Source: Methylobacterium pseudosasicola
Lineage (GTDB): Bacteria > Pseudomonadota > Alphaproteobacteria > Rhizobiales > Beijerinckiaceae
DNA: 35,524 nucleotides
Direction: 5' to 3'
Assembly (NCBI RefSeq): GCF_900114535.1
Contig: NZ_FOTK01000046.1
Location: forward strand, 1-35,524
The position numbers and the translations under genes are program-made. Of the stretch, positions 16,344 to 24,230 are shown piece after piece; the stretch's first letter is position 1; every line of letters begins with the position of its first letter. The notes beneath the pieces are model-generated. The model was not told where the DNA came from, did no database searches, and saw only the letters and a list, made by a program, of their open reading frames with translations.

Positions 16344-17291
16344 TCAGCCCACGCGTGCCCGCGCTTCGTCCAGCATCGCCTGTAGGCTCTGCGCGAGGGG
16401 AACCGTTGGCACCCAGCCCGTGGCCGCCGTGAAGGCCGACGGGTCGCAGCCCTGGCTGCGCACGCCGGTCGGCCGGGTCCGCTCCGGTGCGACCGCCACG
16501 GTGAAGGGCGCCTCCGTCAGGCCGCGGAACGCGTCGAGGATCGCCGAGACCGGCGTCACCACCCCCGTGCCGACGTTGAAGATGCCGCCATCGGGCAGGT
16601 CCTCGGCCCGGTCCAGGACCCGCAGGCACGCCGCGGTCACGTCCGACACATCGATGAAGTCGCGCGCCGCCGCGAGATCGCCCACCGCCACGGTCGGAGG
16701 CGCCAGCCCGCGCTCGATGCGGGCGATCTGGCCCGCGAAGGAGGCGGCCACAAAGGTCTCGCTCTGGCCGGGACCGATATAGTTCGACGGCCGCAGCACG
16801 AGGTGCTTCACGCCGGCATTGGCGAGCACGTCGCGCAGGATGTACTCGCAGGCGTTCTTGGTGCGCCCCGAGATCGTGTCCGGCCGGGGCGTCACGGCTT
16901 CGTCGGGCCGCGGCTTGTCGCGGAACGCCTCGCCGTAGACCACCGTCGAACTCAGGAAGACCAGGGTCGCGCGGGTCCGGGCCACCGCCTCGGCGAGGTT
17001 CAAAGTACCGAGCAGATCCGCCCGCCAGGCATAGGCCGGCGTCTCGCTCGACCGCGCCACCGACGCGAGGGCGGCGAGATGGACCACGAAGGTCGGGTCG
17101 AACTCGGTGACCGCGGCGGTGAGCCTGTCCGCGTCGAAGGGATCGACATCGAGGAACGTGACCCCGTCAAGGGGCGGTTGCGGGCGCCGATCGATGCCGA
17201 GGATTGGGTTGTCCGGGGGAAGCTTCCGGCGCAAAGCCTCGAGCAGGCGGCGGCCGAGAAAATCTCCGGCTCCGGTGACGAGGACGCGCAT
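16344..17291 (-). CDS. NAD(P)-dependent epimerase/reductase-like protein (extended SDR)
   Basis: The 315-residue protein has the fold of extended SDR enzymes acting on nucleotide sugars, most like GDP-4-dehydro-6-deoxymannose reductase or UDP-sugar epimerases. Visible marks are the N-terminal beta strand VLVTGAGDFLG, HLAALASV, FLSSTVVYG, RPSNYIGPGQ, and FIDVSDVTAACL. Two usual residues differ. The central Gly of the glycine motif is Asp10 (GAGDFLG). The Tyr of the YxxxK pair is Ser141 (SGRTK, Lys145 kept). It may have an altered or lost activity, or use another proton donor. The start ATG 17291 is the first Met before the Rossmann strand. The gene is alone, convergent with ettA. Confidence 0.85.
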   Translation of the reverse strand: MRVLVTGAGDFLGRRLLEALRRKLPPDNPILGIDRRPQPPLDGVTFLDVDPFDADRLTAAVTEFDPTFVVHLAALASVARSSETPAYAWRADLLGTLNLAEAVARTRATLVFLSSTVVYGEAFRDKPRPDEAVTPRPDTISGRTKNACEYILRDVLANAGVKHLVLRPSNYIGPGQSETFVAASFAGQIARIERGLAPPTVAVGDLAAARDFIDVSDVTAACLRVLDRAEDLPDGGIFNVGTGVVTPVSAILDAFRGLTEAPFTVAVAPERTRPTGVRSQGCDPSAFTAATGWVPTVPLAQSLQAMLDEARARVG

Positions 17292-17694
17292 GAACCCAGC
17301 CCCTCCCCGGCGGCCAGCGGGCCATCGGGATCGATCCGCCGCCTCTATAGCGTGTTCACGCAAGATGCGAGCGGGGGGATGGGTTTCCGGATGGGAGCCG
17401 AAGCGAAAACCGCCTGACCCCGCGTCGACATAAACCCGAAACCCGATGGGTGAATCCGGTAGCCCGAACGGGACGGGGCCGACGTCGCGGTCTTCTGCCC
17501 GCGGCGACGGGCAACCACCGCAGCTCCACGGAAGCGGCCCGATTCTTGGACGCGGGCGCGTGAGGAGCGAAGTCTCCCCGGCATTCCGTCGCGAAGAGAC
17601 TATTATTGCACCGATACCGACAGGCGGGCGTTTTGGTGATGACGGTTTGAACAGCCTCGACGAGTTGGAGCGGGCGCCTTTCGGCGGCGGCGTG
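17292..17694. other. Divergent intergenic region between the epimerase and OpgC-like genes
   Basis: About 400 bases. The plus-strand frame is open through much of it, but codon use and composition do not look coding. An AT-rich TATTAT near 17600 could be a -10 element, without a matching -35. No repeat or RNA gene was seen. Confidence 0.4.
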
Positions 17695-18828
17695 ATGCCG
17701 GCGGCGGCGCCCGCGTCCGCCCCTTCGCTCGAACCGCCCTCCAAAAAACCCGTCCGGGACGCCCGGGTCGACGTGCTGCGCGGCCTGGCGCTGCTGATGA
17801 TCTTCGTCGACCACATTCCGCGCAACGCGCCGGCCCTGTTCACCCTGCACAATCTCGGCTTCTCGGACGCCGCCGAGATCTTCGTGCTGCTGGCCGGCTA
17901 TTCGTCGATGGTGGCCTATGGCGGGCTGTTCGACCGGGCGGGGGTGCGGGAAACCCTGGTTCGCATCGGCCGGCGCTGCCTGCGGATCTACCTGTTCCAG
18001 GCCGGGCTGCTGCTCGCCACCCTGGTCATCGTCCGGATCTGGATGGACCTGACCGGGCTGACGCCGCGCTTCGGCGTCGCGCCGCTGCTCCAGATGGGGC
18101 TGCTGCCGGGTCTCCTGCGCGGGCTCGCCCTCAACGCGCTGCCCAACTACCTCGACATCCTGCCCCTCTACATCCTGCTGCTCGCGCTGTTCCCGGCGGT
18201 GTATTTCGGGATGCGGCGGGGAATCTGGGGTGTGCTGGCGCTCTCGGGCACGCTGTGGCTCGCGGCCAATGTCGACTACACCCTGAACTTGCCCAACGCC
18301 GCCGCGGTGGATGACGGCTGGTACTTCAACCCCTTCGCCTGGCAGTTCCTGTTCGTGATCGGGGCCGTGCTGGCGGTCGCGGTCCGGGCCGGAGACGGCC
18401 TGCTGCCCTGGCGGAACTGGGCCGCCGGTCTGGCCTGCGCCTACCTGGTCTTCGGGCTGCTGCAGGGCGGCTCCTGGTCGGACTGGGGTCTGCCCGATCT
18501 CCGGCCGCTGGCGATCGCGGCGCCGGACAAGAGCCATGTCGCGCCGTTGCGGCTGCTGCACATCCTGGCCCTGACCTACCTGATCTTCAGCGCCCCCGCC
18601 GTGCGGCGCCTCTCCGGGTGGAGGGGGCTGCGGCTGATCGATGCCTGCGGCCGGCACTCTCTGGAGATCTTCGCCGCGGGCTGCTTGGCGGCGCTGATCG
18701 GGCGGATCCTCTACCGCACCTTCGACCCGACTTGGCCGCTCCAGATCGCGGTGAACCTCACCGGGTTGGCGCTGATGCTTGGCCTCGCCAAGTTCCTCGA
18801 CGCCCGCGCCGTGGCCCCGCGCCGCTGA
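17695..18828 (+). CDS. OpgC-like membrane acyltransferase/succinyltransferase domain protein
   Basis: About 377 residues, an integral inner-membrane protein with roughly ten hydrophobic segments from residue ~35 to the end. The diagnostic N-terminal block DVLRGLALLMIFVDHIPRN is the family's signature, followed by FSDAAEIFVLLAGYSSMVAYG. OpgC proteins add succinyl or other acyl groups to periplasmic glucans; the acceptor here is unknown. I placed the start at ATG 17695, which leaves a short Pro/Ala-rich cytoplasmic leader. The open frame extends to 17446 and a TTG at 17647 is possible. Ribosome-site evidence is weak for all of them. No glucan synthase gene (opgG/opgH/ndvB) is adjacent. Confidence 0.85.
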   Translation: MPAAAPASAPSLEPPSKKPVRDARVDVLRGLALLMIFVDHIPRNAPALFTLHNLGFSDAAEIFVLLAGYSSMVAYGGLFDRAGVRETLVRIGRRCLRIYLFQAGLLLATLVIVRIWMDLTGLTPRFGVAPLLQMGLLPGLLRGLALNALPNYLDILPLYILLLALFPAVYFGMRRGIWGVLALSGTLWLAANVDYTLNLPNAAAVDDGWYFNPFAWQFLFVIGAVLAVAVRAGDGLLPWRNWAAGLACAYLVFGLLQGGSWSDWGLPDLRPLAIAAPDKSHVAPLRLLHILALTYLIFSAPAVRRLSGWRGLRLIDACGRHSLEIFAAGCLAALIGRILYRTFDPTWPLQIAVNLTGLALMLGLAKFLDARAVAPRR

Positions 18829-18903
18829 GCGAACCCACGGAACGGACCCGAGCTGGGATCTGTTTCCGCCCCCGAATATCAAGCGCCGGAGTCATCGAAA
18901 AAA

Positions 18904-19065
18904 ATGCCGCCGATGCGCCGCAAGGGCGATCTTCCGGAGAAGGTGTGCGCCCAATGCGGCCGGCCGTTCGCCTGGCGCAAGAAGTGGGAACGCGTCTGGG
19001 ACGAGGTGCGCTACTGCTCCGACCGCTGCCGGGCCGAGGCCAAGAAGGCGGCTGCCAAGCGCTGA
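18904..19065 (+). CDS. DUF2256 small zinc-ribbon-like protein, 53 aa
   Basis: A short gene of 54 codons. The product has two Cys pairs, CAQCGRPFAWRKKW and YCSDRCRAEAKK, with a Trp/Lys/Arg-rich middle (KKWERVWDEVRYC). This is the DUF2256 signature and the four Cys could hold a zinc ion. Homologues often lie near photolyase/cryptochrome genes, but none is near here. It begins 75 bases after the OpgC-like gene on the same strand. An internal Met three codons in (18913) is an alternative start. Its end is 3 bases from the stop of the convergent mocA-like gene. Function is unknown. Confidence 0.88.
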   Translation: MPPMRRKGDLPEKVCAQCGRPFAWRKKWERVWDEVRYCSDRCRAEAKKAAAKR

Positions 19066-19068
19066 GCC

Positions 19069-19662
19069 TCAGGGGCGGTCGGCATCCCGCAGCGCATCCG
19101 GGGTGTCGATGTCGAGGGCGGTGGCCGGATCGCCCGGGATCTCCAGGATATCGGGCCGGTTCCGGAGCAGCGGCCCGGCGCCGCGGTCGCCGGTGAGCCG
19201 GGCGATGTCGTCTGCCAGCAGGCGTAGATTCAGGAGCACCGGGTTTCCGCGCCGGCCGTCCTGCACCGGGACGACGGCCGCCACAGCCTTCGAAGACTCT
19301 TCGAAGGAAACGGCCAAGCGGTCGATATGCACTTCGGAAATCCGCGGCATGTCGCCCAGCACCACCACCGCCGCTTCGCAGGATCGCGGAAGCGCGGCCA
19401 ATCCGGCGCGCAGCGAAGTGGACAAGCCGGCGCGGAAATCCGGGTTCTCGACAAACGTCAGATCGAGCCCCGCCAGCGCCGCCCGGACCGCGTCGGCATG
19501 GGCGCCGAGTACCACGACCACCGGGCGCGGCCGGGCCGCCAGCGCTGCCTCGGCGGCGTGGCGAACCAGCGGCTTGCCGTCGAGCGGCGCCAGCATCTTG
19601 GGCTCCGGGCCGAACCGGGTACCAAGGCCCGCCGCCAGCAAGATCGTCCCGATCTCAGGCAT
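19069..19662 (-). CDS. mocA: Molybdenum cofactor nucleotidyltransferase (MocA/MobA-like)
   Basis: The 197-residue protein starts with the NTP-transferase motif ILLAAGLGTRFGPEPKML, followed by GKPLVRHA, VVVLGAHAD, and the metal-binding VVLGDMPRISEVHI. GNPVLLN and TGDRGAGPLL are typical of MocA. The enzyme attaches CMP (MocA) or GMP (MobA) to molybdopterin. The XdhC neighbours favour the cytidine form used by xanthine dehydrogenase/CO dehydrogenase-type enzymes. Its start overlaps the stop of the upstream molybdopterin-binding gene by 8 bases. It is the last gene of the four-gene run. Confidence 0.9.
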   Translation of the reverse strand: MPEIGTILLAAGLGTRFGPEPKMLAPLDGKPLVRHAAEAALAARPRPVVVVLGAHADAVRAALAGLDLTFVENPDFRAGLSTSLRAGLAALPRSCEAAVVVLGDMPRISEVHIDRLAVSFEESSKAVAAVVPVQDGRRGNPVLLNLRLLADDIARLTGDRGAGPLLRNRPDILEIPGDPATALDIDTPDALRDADRP

Positions 19663-20680
19663 CGGGATCCGCGGCCTCGCCGCCGGCCCGGGGCTGCGGC
19701 CGGGAGACGATCTCCATCAGCAAGCCACCGACCCCCAGGGCGACGATGTCGGCCCGGGTGACAGTCAGATCCGCCAGCAGCCGGTGCAGGATCCAGTCGA
19801 AGCCGTTCTCCTTGGGCGAGCGGGCACAGCCCGGCGCTCCGATCACAGGCACGCCCGCCCGGCTGCCGACAAGCAGCAGGTTCCCAGGATCGACCGGCAT
19901 GCCGAGATGCGCGACGGTGCCGCCGGCCGCCGTGATGCCGGCCGGGATCACGTCACGCCGGTCGGCGATGGCCGAGGCGCCGAACACGACCACCAGATCC
20001 GCCCCGGCCCGGTCGGTCGCCTCCACGAGGGCCGCTGCCACAGAGCCGGCCGCGTGCGCCACGCGATCCTCGAAAACAATCTCGGCGCCCGTCGGGGCGA
20101 GGCGCTCGGCCAGGACCCGGAGCGTCTTGTCGATGGTGGTCTCCTTGAGGCTCGGCAGGCGGGTCGAGACCACGCCGACGCGCCGGCGGCGATAGGGGGC
20201 CACCGCGAGGGCGCCGGCCGTATCCGCCGCGCAGGCCTGGGCCAGCACGGCACCGGGCACGGCGTAGGGGATGATCTTCACGGTGGCGACCATCTCGCCC
20301 TCGACCACCGGCTTGAACGGCGGCAGCGTCGCCACCGTCACCGCCTCGTCGACGGTGTTGACCGCGTCGATCCGGGCCGGCGCCAGAGTCAGGACCCCGG
20401 CGGTCTCGGCGAACAGGTTGCAGCGGCCGGTGAACGGCGCCTCCGCGCGCAGGTTTGCCCCGCGCAGATGCGCGGCGAGCCGGGCCGCAGCCTCGTCCTC
20501 GCCGACATCGCCGGGTTCGAGGGCGGCCGCCACGATCTCGGAGAGCCCGGCACCGGCCAAGCCGGCGGCCGCATCCTGAGGGATCACCGCGCCCTTGCGC
20601 AGGGTGATGCCGTCGCGCCGGACCGTGTGGGCGCTGATCAGGCCGGCCGCCTCGGCGACCGGCACGGGGCCGAACCTCAC
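19655..20680 (-). CDS. Molybdopterin-binding protein (MoaB/MoeA C-domain type)
   Basis: The 341-residue protein starts with GTG 20680 in a GTGA overlap with the upstream xdhC stop. The N-terminal part (VPVAEAAGLISAHTVRRDGITLRKG) resembles the segment used by MoeA-like and CoxE-region proteins. The C-terminal half holds a MoCF_biosynth-type domain with VVFGASAIADRRDVIPAGI and the conserved GAPGCARSPKENGFDWIL. Proteins of this type sit beside MocA and XdhC and are thought to help insert or modify molybdenum cofactor, though the exact step is not established. The downstream mocA start overlaps its end. Confidence 0.87.
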   Translation of the reverse strand: MRFGPVPVAEAAGLISAHTVRRDGITLRKGAVIPQDAAAGLAGAGLSEIVAAALEPGDVGEDEAAARLAAHLRGANLRAEAPFTGRCNLFAETAGVLTLAPARIDAVNTVDEAVTVATLPPFKPVVEGEMVATVKIIPYAVPGAVLAQACAADTAGALAVAPYRRRRVGVVSTRLPSLKETTIDKTLRVLAERLAPTGAEIVFEDRVAHAAGSVAAALVEATDRAGADLVVVFGASAIADRRDVIPAGITAAGGTVAHLGMPVDPGNLLLVGSRAGVPVIGAPGCARSPKENGFDWILHRLLADLTVTRADIVALGVGGLLMEIVSRPQPRAGGEAADPDA

Positions 20681-21378
20681 GCGACCTCCGGGCGGGGAAC
20701 CCGGCGGAGCGCCGCCACGATCTCGGCCAGCACGGCCAGCGCGATCTCGGCCGGGCTGACCGCCCCGATGGCGAGCCCAATCGGCGCCCGGATCCGGTTG
20801 ATCTGCTCGGGCGAGAACCCGGCCTCCGCGAGCCGGGCGGTGCGGGCCGCGTGCGTCTTCCGCGAGCCGAGCGCGCCGACATAAAAACATTCGGCCGCGA
20901 GCGCCGCCTTCAGCGCCGGGTCGTCGATCTTGGGGTCGTGGGTCAGGGCGGCGAGCGCGCAGTAGCGGTCCAGGGGCGGCACGCGGCTGCCGAGGGCGGC
21001 GTCGGGCCATTCGGCGACGAGCTCGACACCTGGGAAACGCTCGGGGCTGGCAAAGGCCGTGCGCGGGTCGATCACGGTCAGCGCGAGGTCGAGCCCCGCC
21101 ACCATCGGCGCCATCGCCTGCGAGATGTGGACCGCGCCGACCACCACGAGGCGGACCGGCGGGACCTGCACGGTCAGAAAGGTCTGGCGGCCGCCGATCT
21201 CCACGAGACCGCTCTTGCCCGAGGCCAGGTGCTTGCCCAGCACCTCCGCCAGGGGATCGGCGCCGATCTCCGCCTCGCGGACGAGGCGCTGCGTCCCGTC
21301 AGCGAGGTCGGTGACCAGGATCGTCGCCCGGCGCGCAGCGCGCTCGGCGTTCAGGATCTCCAGGGTCTCGGTGCGCAT
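20677..21378 (-). CDS. XdhC-family protein, C-terminal Rossmann domain part
   Basis: 233 residues. The central and C-terminal region corresponds to the XdhC_C Rossmann domain: LVVVGAVHISQAMAPMVAG (glycine loop), TVIDPRTAFASPERF, CALAALTHDPKIDDPAL, CFYVGALGSRKTHAAR and IGLAIGAVSPAEIALAVLAEI. XdhC proteins bind mature molybdenum cofactor and hand it to xanthine dehydrogenase-type enzymes. Here the family is split into two genes: the SGGCVEG part is in the preceding gene. ATG 21378 overlaps the upstream stop by one base (TGATG), and its own stop overlaps the GTG of the next gene. Confidence 0.92.
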   Translation of the reverse strand: MRTETLEILNAERAARRATILVTDLADGTQRLVREAEIGADPLAEVLGKHLASGKSGLVEIGGRQTFLTVQVPPVRLVVVGAVHISQAMAPMVAGLDLALTVIDPRTAFASPERFPGVELVAEWPDAALGSRVPPLDRYCALAALTHDPKIDDPALKAALAAECFYVGALGSRKTHAARTARLAEAGFSPEQINRIRAPIGLAIGAVSPAEIALAVLAEIVAALRRVPRPEVA

Positions 21379-21701
21379 CAGTCGAGCCGCTCGACGAAGA
21401 CCCGGATCCGGCCGCCGCAGGACAGCCCGGCCCGCCACGCCGTCTCATCGGCGACGCCGAATTCGAGGATGCGGGGCGCTCCGGCCTCGATCACCTCGAT
21501 CGCCTCGGTGATCACAGATCCCTCGACGCAGCCGCCCGAGACGGACCCCAGAAAATTGCCCTCGGCATCGACCACGAGATGGCTGCCCACAGGCCGGGGC
21601 GCCGAGCCCCAGGTCTCGATCACGGTGGCGAGCGCCACGGCGCGCCCGTCCCGCCGCCAGGAGGAGGCGGCGGCGAGGATGTCTGTATCGGTGCTGAGCA
21701 T
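21378..21701 (-). CDS. XdhC-family protein, N-terminal domain part
   Basis: 107 residues, starting at ATG 21701. It is the XdhC/CoxI N-terminal domain: ALATVIETWGSAPRPVGSHL, FLGSVSGGCVEGSV with the conserved Cys, and GLSCGGRIRVFVE, where the second Cys lies. These cysteines are implicated in molybdenum cofactor handling or sulfuration in the family. Many bacteria fuse this to the Rossmann domain; here it is a separate cistron with a one-base overlap to it. It is the first gene of the run and lies divergently from the EnvZ-like kinase, about 235 bases away. Confidence 0.92.
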   Translation of the reverse strand: MLSTDTDILAAASSWRRDGRAVALATVIETWGSAPRPVGSHLVVDAEGNFLGSVSGGCVEGSVITEAIEVIEAGAPRILEFGVADETAWRAGLSCGGRIRVFVERLD

Positions 21702-21937
21702 GGCCCTCGAGACCTTGGCCGGCGGGTGCCCCCCGCCTGTCTCAGGTATGGCCCGCGCGCCGTCGTGCAAGGCGCGGAGGCGCCGATCTCCCGTCGCCTT
21801 GGCCGATCGCGGTGCGGGTGCGATAACGGCCCACCGCCCGCAACCGCCCGCCCCATGTCCGCCGCCGTCATACGGACCCCAAGCCGCCAGTCCCGGCCCC
21901 GCCTCGGCGGGCGGCTCAGGCACGGGCGCGCGCGCTC

Positions 21938-23338
21938 GTGAACGCCCCCGATCCCGGCCTGGCCCGCGCCCTGCGGACGGATCCGCCGCGGTCGCGCTCG
22001 GCGCCGCACCGGCTGTGGAAACGCGTCAGCCGCGCCATCGGGGACGCCCTGCCGAAGGGGCTCTACGCCCGGTCGCTGATCATCATCATCGCGCCGGTGG
22101 TCCTGCTGCAGTCGGTGATCGCCTACACGTTCATGGAGCGGCACTGGCAGCTCGTGACCAAGCGCCTGTCCGCGGCCGTGACTGCCGACGTCGCGGCGCT
22201 GATCGACATCTACGAGAGCTATCCGCAGGACCGGGACGCCGAGACGCTGTCGCGCATCGCGGCCGAGCGGCTGAACCTCGACCTCGACATCCTGAAGGGC
22301 GCCAAGCTCCCGACCCAAGGGCCGCGGCCGTTCTTCTCGATCCTGGACGAAGCCCTCTCGGACGAGATCAAGCGCCAGATCCGCCGGCCGTTCTGGATCG
22401 ACACGGTCGGCCGCTCGAACCTGATCGAGATCCGGGTGGCGATCCCCGACGGGGTGATGCGGATCACCGGCCGGCGCAGCCAGGCCTACGCATCGAACTC
22501 GCACATCTTCCTCGTCTGGATGATCGGCTCCTCGCTGGTGCTGCTCGGCGTCGCGATCCTGTTCCTCCGCAACCAGATCAAGCCGATCCTGCGGCTCGCC
22601 GCGGTGGCGGAGGGGTTCGGCAAGGGCCGGGAGATCGAGTTCCGGCCGCGCGGAGCCCGGGAGGTGCGCCAGGCCGGCCACGCCTTCATCGAGATGAAGC
22701 GGCGCATCGAGCGGGCCATGGAGCAGCGCACGACGATGCTCAACGGCGTGAGCCACGACCTGCGCACCATCCTCACCCGCTTCCGCCTGTCCCTGGCGCT
22801 GTTCGAGCAGACCAGCGAGATCGAGGATCTGAGCCGCGACGTCGACGAGATGAGCCGGATGCTGGAGGGCTATCTCGCCTTCGCGCGCGGCGATTCCGCC
22901 GAGCCCGCCACCCCCACCGACATGCGGAGCCTCCTGGAGGACCTGCGCAGCGACGTGGAGCGCCTGGGCGCCCATGTCTCGGAGGTCAATCTCGTGGGGG
23001 CGCCCGAGGTCACCGTGCGCCCGGGGGCGTTCCGGCGCTGCCTGTTCAACCTCGCGGCCAATGCCGCCCGCTACGGGGAGACGGTGGCGATTTCCGGCCG
23101 GCTGGAGGCCCGCGCCTTCTACGTCTCGATCGACGATGACGGGCCGGGCATCCCACCCGAGAGCCGCGAGGAGGTGTTCAAGCCGTTCGTGCGCCTGGAC
23201 GATTCCCGGCAGGATGCCGGCGGATCCGGGCTCGGGCTGGCCATCGCCCGGGACATCGCCCGGGCCCATGGCGGCGACATCGCCCTGCACGAAAGCCCGA
23301 TGGGCGGCCTGCGGGCGACGGTCCGGGTGCCGGCCTAG
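21938..23338 (+). CDS. EnvZ-like sensor histidine kinase without adjacent regulator
   Basis: 466 residues, GTG start at 21938. Order: cytoplasmic N-tail, TM1 (~46-66), periplasmic sensor of ~120 residues, TM2 (~189-210), HAMP, HisKA with phospho-acceptor His273 (LNGVSHDLRTILTRF), and HATPase_c with LFNLAANAARYG (N box), DDGPGIP (G1) and GGSGLGLAI (G2). The sensor and HAMP resemble EnvZ of the OmpR pair, and the His-box Pro found in E. coli EnvZ (HDLRTP) is Ile here. No response-regulator gene lies beside it: upstream is the divergent molybdenum block, downstream a palindromic repeat beginning on its TAG. Its partner is therefore elsewhere or shared. Confidence 0.93.
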   Translation: MNAPDPGLARALRTDPPRSRSAPHRLWKRVSRAIGDALPKGLYARSLIIIIAPVVLLQSVIAYTFMERHWQLVTKRLSAAVTADVAALIDIYESYPQDRDAETLSRIAAERLNLDLDILKGAKLPTQGPRPFFSILDEALSDEIKRQIRRPFWIDTVGRSNLIEIRVAIPDGVMRITGRRSQAYASNSHIFLVWMIGSSLVLLGVAILFLRNQIKPILRLAAVAEGFGKGREIEFRPRGAREVRQAGHAFIEMKRRIERAMEQRTTMLNGVSHDLRTILTRFRLSLALFEQTSEIEDLSRDVDEMSRMLEGYLAFARGDSAEPATPTDMRSLLEDLRSDVERLGAHVSEVNLVGAPEVTVRPGAFRRCLFNLAANAARYGETVAISGRLEARAFYVSIDDDGPGIPPESREEVFKPFVRLDDSRQDAGGSGLGLAIARDIARAHGGDIALHESPMGGLRATVRVPA

Positions 23339-23436
23339 CGCATCGTGCCGGATATCGGACTCGGCGCGATGCGCCAGGTTTCTGATTCGCATCGTCTTGT
23401 TCCGAAAGCCGGCGGCCGCCTTTCGGGACGATGCGC
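23338..23436. repeat. Bipartite palindromic repeat, family B (copy 1)
   Basis: It has two hairpins. The first (23338-23374) pairs GCGCATCG with CGATGCGC and starts on the last base of the TAG stop of the kinase. The second (about 23384-23436) begins GATTCGCATCGT and pairs GCATCGT...CCGAAAG with CTTTCGGGACGATGC around a GCCGGCGGCC core. The same layout recurs at 24102-24203. Confidence 0.8.
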
Positions 23437-23445
23437 CGAGGCCGG

Positions 23446-23736
23446 TCAGGCGTCGGCCGGCCCGCGCAGGCGCTGGATCTCGGCCTGGGTGTTGCGGATG
23501 AGATGGTCGATGCTGGCCGCGTCGAGACCGGCGCGGCCCAGGCGCTCGCGGAGCGCCGCCTCGCCGTTCCAGGCGTAGCCCGCATCGCCGGGCAGGTGGC
23601 GCTTCAGCAGCGAGCTGACCACGCTCTCGCGCCGGTAGGCAGGATGCCGCAGCAGCCGGCCGATCTGGGCCGTGAGCATATCAAGCGGCGATACATTTGG
23701 CCCGTTCCCTTTCGACGAGACCGCTGTTGGGCGCAT
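23446..23736 (-). CDS. Hypothetical protein, 96 aa
   Basis: I do not recognise it. The start is well supported: the mRNA has AGAGGAG eight bases before ATG 23736. The protein is cytoplasmic, hydrophilic and mostly helical by composition. It has Arg-rich blocks (RLLRHPAYRRESVVSSLLKR) and a C-terminal helix (AASIDHLIRNTQAEIQRLRG). There is no signal peptide or zinc motif. Its 3' end faces the family B repeat that ends the convergent kinase gene. Promoters for it and the divergent membrane-protein gene should lie in 23737-23912. Confidence 0.72.
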   Translation of the reverse strand: MRPTAVSSKGNGPNVSPLDMLTAQIGRLLRHPAYRRESVVSSLLKRHLPGDAGYAWNGEAALRERLGRAGLDAASIDHLIRNTQAEIQRLRGPADA

Positions 23737-23912
23737 ACTGGCATCTCCTCTTGAAAAGCCAGTATCCGTCCAAATGATTGCACTTCGGTGAGCGCCGCGA
23801 CGCTACCGCGAAAAACTCCGCGCTCCGGGGTCCCAACCTTTGCAGCAGGGTGGTATGCAGGCGCGACGCCCATGAGCCGCGGCCAACCGCGCGCCGGATC
23901 CGAGTGCCCAGC

Positions 23913-24104
23913 ATGAACCCGCTCGTCCCCCTGTTCATCATCCTGTCCCTGCCGCTCGCGGCGATCGGGCTGGTGCTCTATACCGACACAGGTATCGAGC
24001 CAGCGCTGTTCTACGCCTCGGTGAAGACCTTCGTGATCCTGGCCGTGATCGCCGGCGCGATGTCGTTCGGCGCCATGAAGCTGGCCGAGCGCACCAAGCA
24101 CTAG
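23913..24104 (+). CDS. Small membrane protein, 63 aa, two transmembrane segments
   Basis: The protein has two clear hydrophobic helices, about residues 4-22 (LVPLFIILSLPLAAIGLVLY) and 33-53 (VKTFVILAVIAGAMSFGAM), joined by a short polar loop, with a Lys/His-rich C-tail (KLAERTKH). I chose ATG 23913 because the frame upstream is Arg-rich and unlike a protein. No strong Shine-Dalgarno is seen, which lowers certainty. The TAG stop is the first base group of family B repeat copy 2. Function unknown. Confidence 0.7.
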   Translation: MNPLVPLFIILSLPLAAIGLVLYTDTGIEPALFYASVKTFVILAVIAGAMSFGAMKLAERTKH

Positions 24105-24203
24105 AGCCCCGTGCCGGGCGCCTGAACCGGCACACGACTCTAGCCTTATGATTCGCATCGTTTTTTCCGAAAGCCGGCGGCTACCTTTCGGGACGATGCT
24201 CTA
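24102..24203. repeat. Bipartite palindromic repeat, family B (copy 2)
   Basis: Copy 2 starts at the TAG of the small membrane-protein gene. Its first hairpin pairs GTGCCGG with CCGGCAC, with AGAG/CTCT ends. The second part (24150-24203) is GATTCGCATCGT..CCGAAAGCCGGCGGC..CCTTTCGGGACGATGC, nearly identical to copy 1. It ends about 27 bases before the aminotransferase start. Confidence 0.8.
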
Positions 24204-24230
24204 AGACCCTCACCGCCCGCGGAGAGCGCG

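Noticed and set aside
17595..17612. TATTAT as a promoter -10 for the OpgC-like gene
   Set aside because: No matching -35 at proper spacing.
17356..18882. 508-aa minus-strand ORF over the OpgC-like gene
   Set aside because: Gln/Arg/Pro-rich shadow; the plus strand has conserved OpgC motifs and membrane helices.
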